This document shows, in pieces, positions 49,085 through 61,700 of a stretch of 64,000 bases of DNA. The position numbers were made by a program, and so were the translations under genes. Below the pieces are notes generated by a model. The model was not told the origin of the DNA. It saw nothing but the letters and a program-made list of their open reading frames with translations, and searched no databases. The stretch covers positions 69,069,751 to 69,133,750 of the forward strand of contig CM077596.1 of the NCBI GenBank assembly GCA_039654915.1, read 5' to 3'. How positions within the stretch are numbered: the stretch's first letter is position 1; the number at the start of each line of letters is the position of its first letter. Origin of the DNA: Aquilaria yunnanensis (taxonomy: Eukaryota > Streptophyta > Magnoliopsida > Malvales > Thymelaeaceae).

Positions 49085-50018
49085 GCTTCTGTTTTCTTTC
49101 GGACTTGTGACGGCTTCTTTTAGCTAGGGTTGCAAATGAAAAATTAGACATCTTTATTCTTATGATGTTAATTAATATAAAGATTAGAGCATGATTTAGA
49201 TCACTCCAAATCTCAGTTTTTTTTTTTTTTTAATTTTCATGGAGAATTTTTCGATATCAATGATTAGACCCACTTTTAATTGCTAAAACTATAATATTTT
49301 CTCTTTTTATCCACAAGATTTTATTTAATATTTTTATTATATTTATATTAAATGTTATCACATATTGAACCGGTACAAATAACTAATTTTTCCTCAAATA
49401 TGTTGAGTTTATCTTAAGATAAGTTTGATGCGTATCTACCATACACTAAACTGTTTGTACGAGCTAAAGCCTAAAACTTGTTAATGGGCCGACATTTAGA
49501 GGCCCAAATCTTAATCGGCTGTATTGGGCTTGTGTCTCTTGATTGGGCCCATTTGTTGTGTGGCACTTTCCGACTTTCCGTCCAGCTTCTTGACGTTTTG
49601 GTTCTTCAGACTTCAGTCGTCTGGTCTTCTCCGTAAAATGACGCGTTTGCGTTTCCCGCGAGTCCACGCGAAGCTTCGAAACTAGATTCGAGGGTAAGAT
49701 ATCCAAGCCGCCACGTCTCCTTGTGGCAGTCACGTGTCAAAACAAAAGGCTAACCGAAGCTTACCAACGCCTCCGCTCTCTCCAACCGCCAATCACCAAT
49801 CCCCGGCCAAATTCCAGATCATTCTGACCTTTTTAATTTACAGGTGGCGTGGTCTTCGTCTTTTCCGCGTTGTCTGATTACCTGACCTTGCTCTTCCATT
49901 TAAATACCCAACCATCGTCATCTTCTCTTCAGCATTCAAATCCAGAATAGTTGAAGCTTTCGGTGGAAGCATTTCTCAACTCATCCTATAGCAGGGCGCC
50001 TCTGCTTCTTCTATCGAG
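49085..50018. other. Intergenic, and promoter of the first small-protein gene
   Basis: The 49460-49980 stretch is GC-richer than the DNA to its left and contains GGCCCA/TGGGCC sites (49500-49550), a G-box and a TATA-like box. The minus-strand open frame 49464-49733 looks like a promoter-region chance frame. Confidence 0.5.
49731..49738. promoter_or_regulatory. G-box/ABRE-like CACGTGTC
   Basis: CACGTGTC lies about 290 bases upstream of the ATG at 50019. Such a site is bound by bZIP or bHLH factors and is common in stress- or ABA-responsive promoters. This is sequence match only. Confidence 0.5.
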
Positions 50019-50270
50019 ATGATCATGATGTCGATGTTTAGTTCCTTCGAGGCATTATGGGCCGAGTCCAGCGGCTGGAATCTCAAGTTCGTGGCTCCTG
50101 CTGCGGCGGAGTCCGTGAAGAAACCACCGGAGAGTGACCCGTCGCTGCCTGGTGCTGGTAGTGTGAAGAAAACCTCAGAAAGACATCAACAACCGCCGAA
50201 TCGTAAGACGCTGAGATTCGCGCCGGAGCTGGACGGAGTTCACTGTTTCGAGACCATCCTTCCTTGTTGA
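50019..50270 (+). CDS. Small protein of 83 residues with C-terminal APxxDGxHCFET motif
   Basis: This is a single open exon, ATG at 50019 to TGA. A TATA-like TTTAAATA (about 49899) lies 120 bases upstream, and the 5' leader is C/T-rich. The N-terminus is hydrophobic (MIMMSMFSSFEALWAESSGWNL). The middle is Pro/Ser/Lys-rich and probably disordered. The end, RFAPELDGVHCFETILPC, is compact and looks like the functional part. The downstream gene at 51164-51437 ends with a clearly related stretch (VAPQFDGPHCFETLVAH), so the two are either ancient tandem duplicates or members of one small plant family. I do not recognise the family and assign no function. Codon use and composition suggest a real gene. 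Confidence 0.75.
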   Translation: MIMMSMFSSFEALWAESSGWNLKFVAPAAAESVKKPPESDPSLPGAGSVKKTSERHQQPPNRKTLRFAPELDGVHCFETILPC

Positions 50271-51163
50271 TGATTTGTAAATGAGATTGTATCGCTGATT
50301 CAAGATTTTGATCAGATTAATTATTGTTAGGATTCTTTTGATCTGTTCTCAATATACTTCCATCAGATTGGATTGGCCTTGTATGTTTCTGACTTGATCC
50401 TTATTAGTGCCACTATTCTTCTTGATCATTTCAGTGTTATTGTAGCTTTTACGTGCTAGAGATCGTAGTATTGTCTATCACAGCTCAACCCAGAATCCCA
50501 CGAAATGAAACGATTCGGCCTAGTCGTTTAGGTTGAACATTTGAAAGAAATCTTGCTGTTTGAAATTCAGTGTGTATAATCGATGATGAGCAGTATAAAC
50601 CGCTTTCGGCCTCGGGGTTGAATTGTACAATCCTTATACCCTCAAGGACCTGCTACAGTAATTTGCTTTCTGTATGATTGGAAGAAGGATTCCAAAGGAT
50701 GAAACCTTTTGCCTTCTTGGAACCCCTAAATTTAGAAAGCCCATTCAACAACACCAATGAAGCAAAGATCTCTGAAGCTAATCCTTTGTATTTATCTTTT
50801 CTTTTTTAGAAAACGTTTTCTATTTCTTACATGGTTCTTTCCAACAAAAAGAAGAGAATTGTCATTACTCCAGATTTAGGACTTAATCATTGGCTCTACT
50901 AACGTTAGATTTTAAGTTTTAGCTTTACACCGAATGTTGATGAAGGAAGTTTGGCTGACACTTGAACAGAAAAAACTCATAATCTGAAGCACCTCTCACC
51001 CCTGCTGTAGCTTCTATTCGCCAAATATCCCTTTCTTTACTTAACAAGCAAGGCACCCCGAATCCTTTGCTTTATACTCGCTCAAATAATCTCTTTTATA
51101 TCCCGCGGCCGACTCTCCAATAAAGAGCCACAGAAATTCAACCGACTTGCTGATCACAAGCCA

Positions 51164-51437
51164 ATGGCTATGAATGCGATATATGCAGCGGTTACTGCTG
51201 CTGCAGTGGGGATCTTTTCCTTCCATCTCAATCCAGTATCTAAGGTAACGCTTCTCTATCTGTCCTTCAACCGATCCATCCGGACTTCCCTAACATATAA
51301 ACTGGTTGGAGTTTCAGCACTTCAGAAGTGAAAGCCAGGAATCCATCACGAAAGCAAAGACCAAACCGGTGCGGATGCCGAAAGTTGCTCCACAGTTTGA
51401 TGGGCCGCACTGCTTTGAAACCCTGGTGGCTCACTGA
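51164..51437 (+). CDS. Small membrane-associated protein of 66 residues with the same C-terminal motif
   Basis: Two exons, 51164-51244 and 51318-51437, joined in phase 0 with good borders (AAG|GTAACG, TTTCAG|CAC). Residues 5-22 (AIYAAVTAAAVGIFSFHL) form a likely membrane segment or signal anchor. A basic linker follows (KAKTKPVRMPK), then VAPQFDGPHCFETLVAH and the stop. A TTTATAT box near 51095 is about 70 bases upstream. It lies 0.9 kb downstream of the first small gene on the same strand and shares the APxxDGxHCFET ending. Role unknown. The short open frame alone would be weak evidence; the intron and the shared motif make it convincing. Confidence 0.72.
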
Positions 51438-51879
51438 CATTTCGGTTGCATTAGGATCTTAGGTTAGACATTTCAGTTGCATTAGGATCTTAGGATCTGT
51501 CGAAATTTGTAATTAACTTACAGCAGAAATTTTACATTCCCCCTACCTTAACGAAGAGGTGATCTAAGATACAGAATAGTGATTTCTAGGATAGATGAGT
51601 CAGGAAAAGAATAGCAATTTTCATTGTCTAAACCCAGACAAAGATAATTGTCTAATTGATCACGAGACTTTCGAAGAACCAATAGATTTCTATACCACCA
51701 AGTACATGATCCAAAATCCATATACAAATCCTTTAAGCGTACCTGTATTCCATTCTCTGCGAGGGAAAAAAAAATACATGTACCGAATTTCTTCAGCACT
51801 TTGCCTCATACCGAACATGCAGCAGTTCTAACATGACATCTCTTTCCACTGCCTCCTTGTACCAAACATACAAGAGACC
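51438..51879. other. Convergent intergenic gap
   Basis: This is the space between the plus-strand small gene and the minus-strand START gene. It holds both 3' UTRs. A direct repeat of 'cattaggatcttagg' occurs at 51447-51495. Confidence 0.5.
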
Positions 51880-54297
51880 CTAATTTGTCATCTCTTTACG
51901 CTGCCCCCTATTCGCTATTTTTCTACCCATACCAAAGACAAATACTTTACCAAGGAGTCCATGATTAAGACTACAGGCAAGGATTATAACACCACCAACA
52001 ATTAGGGCCTTAGTAATATTCTTGGCAACTTGGTTCTCCAGCACAGCTTCTGCTTTGTCCTCCAATAGGATCTCACCATTATCCAGAGATTTTAGGTAGC
52101 CTTGATTGACTTTAGTGCAGATTTGAGCCATGGAAGCAAATTGAGAAAGAGCACCCCCAATTGCTCTTTCTTTCTGGTAGGCTCGTATGCCTGGTTCAAT
52201 CTTTTTAACAGTGCCCCACATTCCTAGGCGGACTCCCAGTTTTGCAATTTCCCACGGGATGCCCATATCTTCATAATGGAAGAATGTGACTTCACATGCA
52301 GTGCACTCGGCCTCACATATTCTTGATTTCACTGGTCAACAATGCGAGAGGAGATTTATTAGATTAGTTTTTGTTCACCCAGTTCTAGCAACAACCGGTT
52401 CAAAAGCATATTGAGTAACAGCATTGCTCTTATCCTGTGGAGAGCTCTTCAACATCATTCTACAGATAGATTGAAGCAACTTCATAAAATCACAACATCA
52501 CAGCCACAGAGCTCAAAGTACAAGCTCTTTCATGTGTTTCAATTTGGAATGGAGATCTAGTTTGGTTATAAATGTAAAGAACATTGCAATGTGGTATACC
52601 TGCTTGAATGCACCAGCTTGAGTAGTACAGGTCCACATGTCTTGGTTTTTCACGTCGAGGGACAGAAGCACATGGCACTCCCTGAAAGGAGTCAGTTGCA
52701 GGTTTAAATGACTGGTACAAACATCACTTCCAAGAAAGAAAGAAAGAAAAAAGTCCTGCTATGGTAGCACCTTTGGTTTCAAGAGTCAAAACATAGTCAA
52801 ATTAATGCATATCAAAAGCAACTGATCACAAATTCTAAGATACTCTATGGCAAGAACCACTAACATGCAGAGTACAGGTGAAAACTTAGTTCTCTCAATA
52901 TTCGATGCTTTGCCAGAATCTGTTTCACTTTATTATTACTCTAGTGAACACTACAAACTAGTTGTTAACTGCAACTCTAAACTTTATGTCTTACAGTGTC
53001 AATGAAAGGGTTTGGCAAAAATAAGAAGAATAAAAAATAATAATTCTCCTACCTTCGTAACACAGTAGTAAGATCCATCCACTTCCCATATTCGTCGACC
53101 TATTATATATTCTCTGTCACTGCAGAAGAAGGGAAACTATATGCAAAAGCAGAAAAAATTTAGTGACTAAAACGTTGAGTAGCCCATCAGTCAGTTTGTA
53201 GTACGTGAAGGCCCAACCTTTCGTATCCACTGTACAACCATGATCCCTGTTGTAGGACACTCCTCTATGACAGAATAATGTGCAAGCATGTCATCCCACT
53301 TTGGCCGAAACTCATCATCCCAAAAGAAGTCCCTCACCAATTCTGGCTGCGCATCTTCAAACAATGTTCTGGTGCAGTATTGAGGTGGACCATTCTAACA
53401 AAGGCAGGCAAACGATAGAACACTTCAGCCACATAGCATTAGCATATCAAGACAAAAGGAGCAGCCTAACAAAATAAAACCGCCATATACACAACAAAAG
53501 ACTAAAGAAGAGATTAAATATTAATAATCAATACAAAATCACAGCATAACATCTGAAGTATATTTCCTGAGGATAGAAAGAAAAAGACTTGTCAGCATAA
53601 GACGAATAAAGTAGACAACTTTACCTTGGGGTCCCTCCTCCATGCTTCATAACTCATGGTTCGTGTCGACCTATCCATCATCTGTATCCAACTGGGGCCT
53701 CCATCTCTCATCTCAACAAGCTTCCAGAGGTACTTCAAATCCTCTTCAGTAACCACACTGAACAGTTCTTTATTCAGTTGCTGTGAAATGCTAGAGAATA
53801 ACAAAACAAAAAACTCAAATAACCCCCTCCTTCCTACCAAATATCACTACAAAACAACACAAATTTTGATAATTTAACGAATCATTCAATTATTCAACTG
53901 CTCTCATAAGTCATGTTACCATTTTGCATAGGCAATCACTAAATTTCTTCGACCCATTAAAGAAAGGAAAAGAAAAAAAATTGCACCTGTTAGTCTCAAG
54001 GTGATTGCCAGGACGAAGAGCATTTGTAACGACATCACTGTTGCTAGCCCAAGAATCGGAAGCGTTTGATTGCATAGGAGGCGTGTTCAAGCTGGCGGCG
54101 GAAATGAAACCTTCCGACGGCGACTCCGACTTCAGGGACTTAAAGTCCAAGCATTTGGCGACCTCGCAGGTCAGCTTTTTTCTGCCCGCCAAGCTTACCC
54201 ATTTCGGCTTCCACGACCAACCAATCACTAGACCCACCAGAAACGCAATCCACACAGAACCGAGAAGCAGTGATAGCTGCTCGTAAAGAGCCTCCAT
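51880..54297 (-). CDS. START-domain lipid-binding protein with membrane anchors
   Basis: Six exons on the minus strand: 54297-53987, 53790-53625, 53394-53218, 53136-53053, 52681-52600, 52331-51880. They give 423 residues with consistent phases. Residues 8-28 form an N-terminal membrane segment (LLLGSVWIAFLVGLVIGWSW). A Ser-rich linker follows. The START domain spans roughly 105-330: TEEDLKYLWKLVEMRDGGPSW, then CTRTLFEDAQPELVRDFFWDDEFRPKWDDM, RKFPFFCSDREYIIGRRIW and SSWCIQA. Near the C-terminus a second hydrophobic stretch (ALIVGGVIILACSLNHGLL) precedes a basic tail. It matches the plant PCTP/StAR-related, polyketide cyclase-like lipid-transport proteins that bind a lipid in a helix-grip pocket. 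The anchors suggest action at a membrane, perhaps a contact site. The ligand is unknown. Confidence 0.92.
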
Positions 54298-54537
54298 GGA
54301 GAAATCAATCAACAATAGCTAGCGCATAGTAGAAGCTAACAAGTTTGAAACGAGAAAGGTAAGGGAGCGATTTGGGTATATGGCGGCAAAGGGGAGGAAC
54401 GAGGAGCGACGTGGTTGGATAGGAACACGTGCGGTGGGCGGTGATTTTGAGCTGGAGCGTTACGATAGCACGTCGCCGTTTTAAGGAGCGCATGATTTGG
54501 TTTTGGTGGACGAAATTGCTTGCTGTGGGCGGGGACA
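54298..54537. other. Promoter and 5' region of the START gene
   Basis: GC-richer DNA directly upstream of the START gene ATG. It contains CACGTGCGG at about 54426 and no other gene. Confidence 0.5.
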
Positions 54538-56550
54538 GATCTTTTATGGCCAACTAAATATTTAGCCTCTGAACTTGAAGAAGACGGACAGATAACCCCT
54601 TGAACTCGCCAGAATCATCGCATAAGTCCAGCGGTTAACGGCAGTTAATCATGTGCCTTCATGTGATTAACTTCCATAACAGCCAAGATTCTCCATATGA
54701 GGGACAACAATAGGTACTGATATGTTCAAAATGGGAGAAATGAATGACGGGGAGGAATCAAAATCAAGGAAGCGGAGGGCGGCGCCGAGGAGTCACCGGC
54801 CGGAAAGCTGCTAATGCAGACGACGAAGGACCAAGCAGCAAGCGGATGCTAATCATGCTGAACAAGATGTTGGGGGATCTGGTGAGCTATACGGCATTGA
54901 ATAGAGCGACAACGGAGGAAAGTACAACCCCCCTTCCCCCGGGGTGGCGGGTTGTTTAGGAATTATACTATACTTTTAAATATCAACATTGAAACTATTG
55001 GATTGAACAGTAAATAGGTTTTAGGCTGGTTGAATCTAATTGATTTTGGGTCATGGTTCAACAGGTTTTTTTCTTCTTTTTGCTTTCAACTTTTTTGTTT
55101 CTTTGCTTTTTTAAGTATACAATTTGCTCTTTTTTTAATTTTATCTTATTTCATAAGACACTTGCCTTTATAAGGCCCTAGGTTGCAATTTTTCCGGTTT
55201 TCATTTGTCTCACATTGCTTATGGTTAAAACGCGATTTCATTCCCTAACTTTCTAATTTTTTATTTTTTGGACTTGAGTTACGTCTGTATTATATTTTAG
55301 CCCCTGAATTTTATAACTATTTAATTAAATCTTCTATTTGCTCTCTTGGCCCCCAAGTTTTTTTTTTTTGTTGTTTTTCATGTACCATCTTCTAAGGTAA
55401 GACACTAGTGACCATAATTTGTTTATTTTTTAGTTAAACCATTTTTTATCTTCATTAAGTCAATTGTTAAATCTTTAATGCCTAAAGATTTTCCATTTTT
55501 TTTTTATCTTGATCCTAACTTTTTTTTATTGATTTTATTTATTGTTGTTTTCTAAAATGAAGTTTTAATCATTATTTCTATTATTATTCTTTCATTATTG
55601 ATTATTAAGATTTGTAGCATCAATTAATTATTTCAAGCTCTATAGTTTAATAAAGCAATTTGGTCCATAATTGTTAAATTTGAGAGTAAATATTTTTAGA
55701 TAAATTTTTCATCGATATTAAAAATTAGATTTCGTGTTTATAGGAGTTGAGAATTTTTATTGGATTGTTTTTAATTAACAAACCAAATATGCATTGTTTT
55801 AAAGTATGTAACCTGTTTTATGTCGCACTGTTATTATTAAAATTAATTATAAAAAAATATCCACAATAATGTGCGGGTTACCAAATCTTTCAATTTGTTC
55901 TCTTGGTCTCTAATTTTTTATAATTTTTTATTATCTTTTAAAGCAAAATATTGATAACCATGATTTGTTTTTCTTATATTTCTAGTAGTAGTATTTTTTA
56001 CTGCAGCCTCCACCTAGTAAGGTGTGAATATTATTTTACTCCAAAATTACAATAGCTGAAATTTAAAAGCATATTTTTTTTGTTATATCAAGTTTCCACA
56101 TCTTTCCACAAATTTATACAATGATCATATGAACCGTTGCAATGTGCGACCTCCATGCACCTCGTGCTATCTCTAATAATCTGTACAACGACCCAGCAGC
56201 ATACTACAGCTGCTGCTACTGGGTAGTCCGTTTCTGTACCCTTTGTTTCCTTCCTTTTGTTAATATATGCCTTATTCACTTAAAAAAAAAAAAAAAGGAA
56301 ATTCCATTTTAAGCACTTTCTTCATTATCGATCAATTAAGTCCCTATCATTAGCCATCTTTCAGGGAAAATGTTAACTGTTTCAGAAGTTAATAACATGA
56401 TAGACGTGATTAACTTCCATTAATGGCTGGGCTTATGTCTCCGACTATAGAGAGTTCAAAGGGAAATTTGCCAGGAGTTTACATTCAGGGGGTTATTTGG
56501 CCGTTTTGTTCGAGTTCAGTAGCTAAATATGAATTTTGTTCGATCTTTAG
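54538..56550. mobile_element. Probable non-autonomous MULE, imperfect 9-bp TSD
   Basis: The outer parts 54547-54700 and 56390-56541 pair as imperfect inverted repeats. For example, 'atatttagcctctgaacttg...cggacagataaccccttgaa' pairs with the complement of the right end, and 'gtgattaacttcca' occurs on both sides. The flanks GATCTTTTA (54538-54546) and GATCTTTAG (56542-56550) match at 7 of 9 bases. The interior has a small GC-rich frame (54744-54959, Arg/Gly-rich, ending TPLPPGWRVV) that may be captured host sequence. The rest is AT-rich. Confidence 0.6.
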
Positions 56551-57328
56551 GTGGCGTTTAGTTGTAGAAAATTTTCCCATTTCTCTTTTTCAAATTTTCT
56601 TTGATGAAAGTTTGAGTGTATAACATGTTTTAAGGATATGGAAAACTTTGTTTTCTAAACTTTGGAAAATTTATGTGTTAAAATGGAAAACATCTAAAAG
56701 AAAGTTTTCTATTTTATAACATGAATTTTCTAAAATTTAGAAAACAAGGTTTTCCATATTCTTAAAGCTAGCTATGTACTCAAACTTCTATCAAAGAAAA
56801 TTTGAAAAAGAAAAATAAGAAAAATTTTCACATCCAAACACCACCTTAATAGTCTCGTGTCGTAAGCTGATTAGTTTTCAGCACAAGAACCTTTTAAAAA
56901 AAAATTTTGGAAGACTTTTGGAAGAAACGAGATTAAAATATATCATTGGTGATTGAACTTTAAAATACCTTTTTTTTTTTTACTCGTATCATTCTACTAT
57001 GTTTTCATCACTTAAATGGCAACATTTGTTACTTAGCACTTAAATGTTGAAAACTCTATTCGTTAATCTTTCAAGAATTTGCATAATTTAAAATAAATAT
57101 GTTTTATTGCAATTTGATAAACTTTTTCAGATGTTTCTTTCATAATTTGGGAGGAAACTCCCACTTTCGCACACAATGGAGTTGATTGAAGATTAGGAGG
57201 CTAGCTGTCTGGCTTCGTTTCTATTTGCATATCCAAACAAATGACATATATTACGAAGTAAATGATTTTCTCCGCAACTTATCCAAACCATATAGGATTA
57301 GGGATAGTGATTATACGTGTTTCTAAAA
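56551..57328. other. Intergenic with a short inverted repeat; no gene
   Basis: The stretch 56548-56850 contains an inverted repeat: 'tttgatgaaagtttgagtgtataac...gtttt' pairs with 'cttctatcaaagaaaatttg' and the 'ttttctaaactttggaaaat' blocks. It is probably a small foldback MITE at about 56551-56845. The rest is AT-rich. Confidence 0.45.
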
Positions 57329-57790
57329 GGGTAAATTTTATTGTGGTCCCTAACCTTTTCGTGTTGTTCTAAACGAGTCCTTAACCTTTATTTTGTCCTC
57401 ATAAAGTCCGGATGAAATCCAAATTTGGTCCCTTAACTTTTACGTTTGTCCTAAAATGGTTCTCTAACTATAAAAGTGACTATTACGGTCCTCTAACTAT
57501 CAAATCAAGTTCAATGTTAGTCCCTCCAGTCATTTTGGCCATTATCCAGGACGGAAAATGCATACGTGGCAATTGCTAGTCCCACAATATGATGGTGGCA
57601 TCGTCCAGCTGACCCACAATACTACGGTGGCATCGTTCAGCTGACAAAAGGGTATTTGGGCAAGGCGGGAACAGATTTGGTTGGGGGCGGGAAAGAAACA
57701 GGGGAAGAATGGATATTTTAGATGAGAGAAAGAAAGGGGAAATAGAGAAATGAGTAAAGAGAAATTTAAGAAGACTTACTGTGGGGAGAC

Positions 57791-58455
57791 ATGACGAAGG
57801 TGGATGATGACGACGGGATCCCACACTGTTACTATGGCTTGCCTGCAGAGTTAAAGATGGCATGGACTGACCAAAATGCTGGAAGGAGGTTCTATGGCTG
57901 CCAAAATTATGGGGTAGATTTGCTTTTTTTATTTTTGTTTTGCTTCGGGCATGCTTGGCTGAGATTTTCTTCAGTTTTTTCTGACTAGTTGTTTATTTGC
58001 CTAAGACACAGGGCAATTGGTATTGTCGATTTAGGCAGTGGTATGATGACCCGACTCCTGGACATTGTAAAGTTGTGATAAGGGGGCTGCTGAGAAGAGT
58101 GAATGAAGCTGAGACAGAAATGAAGAAACGCATGGCTAGAGTAGATGAAGTGGAGATAGATATGAAGCAAATGTGTGGGAAAAAACGGAAAAAGAAAATT
58201 GCAGTGCAATTGAAAGAAGTTGAAGTAAGGAAACTAAGAGGAAGGAATAGAAGAATGTTGGCACTGTTGTTAGTCTCTTGGGTATTGTTCATTTGGTACC
58301 TGTACGTGTATATGGGTAGGAGATGGGTGGGCATCGATTTAGGGAAATGGGGTGTTATGGCAGTTGTTAGGTGCGATGTATGGCGAGTAAATAGGGAGGG
58401 TTGGGGTAGTAATGGTTGTTGTAGGTGTGTGACGTTTATATTAGATGAAGGGTAA
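57791..58455 (+). CDS. MULE-encoded zf-GRF, coiled-coil, membrane-anchor protein
   Basis: Two exons, 57791-57913 and 58012-58455, joined in phase 0 (intron GTAGAT...ACACAG), give 188 residues. Residues 12-60 form a zf-GRF-like domain: HCYYGLPAELK, then AGRRFYGCQNYG with the GRRF core at 31-34, then GNWYCRFRQWYDDP. The usual plant pattern CxCG is CYYG here, so one of the expected zinc-ligand cysteines is replaced by Tyr. Residues 66-120 are charged and helical (a probable coiled coil, with KKRKKK at 97-102). Residues 123-141 form a strong membrane segment (LALLLVSWVLFIWYLYVY). Sequence after the anchor looks like read-through of non-coding DNA. GRF domains bind single-stranded nucleic acid. 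The role in transposition is unknown. It lies inside the MULE, convergent with the transposase. Confidence 0.75.
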
Positions 58456-58791
58456 ATATTAGGTAGCCTTTGGGGTATGACAGAGGTAAAATCACCTCAA
58501 TTGTGTACTTATTCGAATTTAATGAAAAGAACTTTGTGTCATTTGGAAGTAAGTATAGTTTGAGAAACGCAACTTCTGTGCTTAAAACACAGTATAATGT
58601 TTATTAATTTTGCAACTTCTGTTCCATTCATTATAGGCCAAAAGTGTCATCAGTTCTCTACATCTATTATCCATGACGAGTATTACAAAAATCCACAAAA
58701 AATAGCCAACATCCAAAATCCAAAAGCATAAATCCAATTACAAAAAACTGCACAAAAAACATCAAGTTTGGCTTTTATTACTGCTAATTGC

Positions 58792-61700
58792 TTATATCAA
58801 ACTTGTGTGAATCCCTCCTTTTAAAAATGAGTGCCCCCTGCCACTTGCACGACTCCTTCCTCCTCTGCCACCACTACCTTGTGATCCAACGTCCTCTAAA
58901 TTCATAGACCTCTGAGATTGTCTTGCAACAAAAACAGAACCTTGCTGTGAAACTGATGTCTGTTCACATGTGGGGACCTGTCTATGTTAGCCAACAGTTA
59001 GTGTAAATATCTGATTGTAGTATAATGTACACTAATCTCATTAATACTTACATTTTGCTTCATCTGTGATGGCTACTGCCTTTGTGAATGTTGTCCTTCT
59101 TTTTTTTTTTTTTTTGTTTTCTTTGCTGAACTTGCACTTTCAGCTGAAGTTGGTCTTGATTTGCAAGTGCTTTTATTATGCCCTTTTTGCTTGCATATAG
59201 AACAGTGAATGATAACTCCTGTTTTCCTCATTTTTGAACTACTTTCAGGCTCACCAGGTTCTTTTCTTCTCTTCTTCTTACTCTTTCATCTATTGACCAA
59301 CCCATTGTTTGGAGGTTTAATGGGATTATGTTTCATGTCCTCTCATTGCTCTACACTCCTAATTGGGTTTATTACATTGGCATACATTTCCTTGTGTGTT
59401 TCAGTCCAATAACTTTGGTCAACATATTCCTCAACGTTGCTATGGTTTAAGGTAAGGGCAGAACATGCATGGTTGCATGGAATTCCAGTGAGTTGCCACT
59501 TTCTACAACTGCATGTCTTTTGCTCTATGTCAACTACATGCTGTGACGTAGGAGTTGCAACCTGAAAGCTTGTCCCCCCCTGACTCCATTGGCCAATAGT
59601 TCCTAGAGTTATCTATGTTCTTGTTCAGTTTCTTTGTAATCTTGGGGCATAGTTTACCAGTCCACTTTACCTCAGCAGACCTTTTCCTAGCTATTCTAAC
59701 CATGATCTTACATCTAATTACTTCTAACATGATCAAAATAGGTTTATCCCTAGCGTCAATGATGAATCTGTTCAAGCATTCACACAAATTGTTCAAGAGG
59801 ATATCATATTTAAAGAACTCCCTAAAAGAAGACCTAGTCCAATGTTCAAGGGGTATACCATTCAACCATGCCCATGCATTTGCATCAAGAACCTTAATTA
59901 CCTCCATGTTCTTCTTGAATTCCCCTTCATATGAGCTCTTTGTCGCTTGCCAAACATAGTCTCTTAACCCCACTCCTAGAAAGCAACCTTTAAAGTTTGT
60001 GTATAGTTGTCTGACGCAAAATCTGTACTCAGCATCTGGGAACAAGTTCTGAACTGCTGGTATTAAACCTCATATCATCAAAGCATCATTAGTAACACTA
60101 ATTAAAATGTTAATATTACAAAATAAGGTAAACAGCCTACCTTCTGTCTGTCTGACATAAATGTCCAGAACTTGGACTCAACAATACCAAGTTCTTCTGC
60201 TAAATGTACCAAAAACCAAGCATAAGAGTCATATGATTCAACCTCAACAACAGCATAGGTAATCGGCCATATGCAGTCATTGGTATCTATTCCAACTACT
60301 ACAAGTAATTGGCCTCCATATCTCCCTTTTAAAAAACACCCATCTAAACTTATGATAGGCCTACCCCCAGCAAGAAAACCTTTATTACATGCAGCCATGC
60401 AGATGAAAACCCTCTGAAAGAGTAAATTTTTCAACCCCAATCGAAACTGTGTTCCAAGATTCTTTGCCCTCAATTCTCCACCATAGTTTGCAAGCTTGCC
60501 ATATTGCTCAGCCTCATCACCCCTAAGCATCATCAATGCTAAAGTTTTCCCTCTTCCAACCTTAGACCTATGAATTTTTATGTTGTGGTCCCTTCTGATT
60601 AGGTCAACAAAGGTAGCCAGGGGTATTTCAGGGTTTGATCTAATAACCTCCAGGTATTCCTCTGCTATCCACTTATAGTTTGTAAACTTATTGGTAACCT
60701 GTCTTGCACATTATCTATGCTCTAGGTCCATCTTTGTATTTTCCAGCAACCAATAGCCAAGGGCAACCTGCCTTACACACTACTCTTACTCTTCTCTTAT
60801 CATTCTTCTTGAAATCAACAGGTTGTCTCTGTACAACAGAGTATGCTCTCATAGTTTTCTTAAACACATCAAATGATGGGAAAACCATTTTTACCTTGAA
60901 CTTAGGGTCTCCCATATCTGTTTTGGGATTGAATACAGGGACCCTCTCACCTTTATCATCACTGGACTCGTGCACACTAAGCAATTCACCATTTGAATCC
61001 TCATTGAACCTTTTTAAAATTATACCTCATAACCCTTCCACTACTGCCTACAGTAGGACCTGCCTCTTGTTGATTGTTTTGGGTTGGAACTGCCTCTTGT
61101 TGACTGTTTTAAGTAGGAACATTAACCTTCATCATCTGCTCTAGCCCAGTATCAACTTGCGCTTCAACATTTATCCCATCATCATTATTCTCAATTTCAT
61201 TATTCGTCTCATCGAACTTTATGTCACAGCTCTCACTCTCTATGTCAGGGGGTGCCTTATAGTCCCTATCATCACTATTATCAGATTCAGACTCTGATCC
61301 ATCTTCCTCCCCAAAATCCTTATCATTGTTTTCTTCTCTGCCTAACTCCACTGCATCAGCAACTTCTGAAGACAACCTCTCCCCCATACACACAGACTCT
61401 TCTCTGCTTGCATCTAAGTTGGGCATTGTCTCCCTAACTCCCTGATGCCCATCCTCACTAACAGGTTCAGCCTCCTTTAGGTGCCTTCCTTCATCTATCA
61501 CTTGTTCTGTCCTGTTTGATGATGAAACCTCACAACCAGAGATAAGAAGTCTCCTAACTGGCATACTTTTTCTTATAGGTGCCTTGCCACCACTTACCCC
61601 ACCTACTACCTTCCTACATGCCTAATCAGAACCATCTTCCGGCTCAATCTCAATAATCTTAGCCTTTGGTGGTTTTAATGTAGCCTTAATGTTCTCCACA

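Noticed and set aside
49464..49733. Minus-strand 89-residue frame
   Set aside because: It overlaps a promoter-like region with a G-box and site II motifs. The composition is Arg/Thr-rich with no family likeness.
59615..61144. Plus-strand frames opposite the transposase (59615-59959, 60704-61144)
   Set aside because: They are antisense shadows of the minus-strand MULE transposase, which carries the recognisable motifs.
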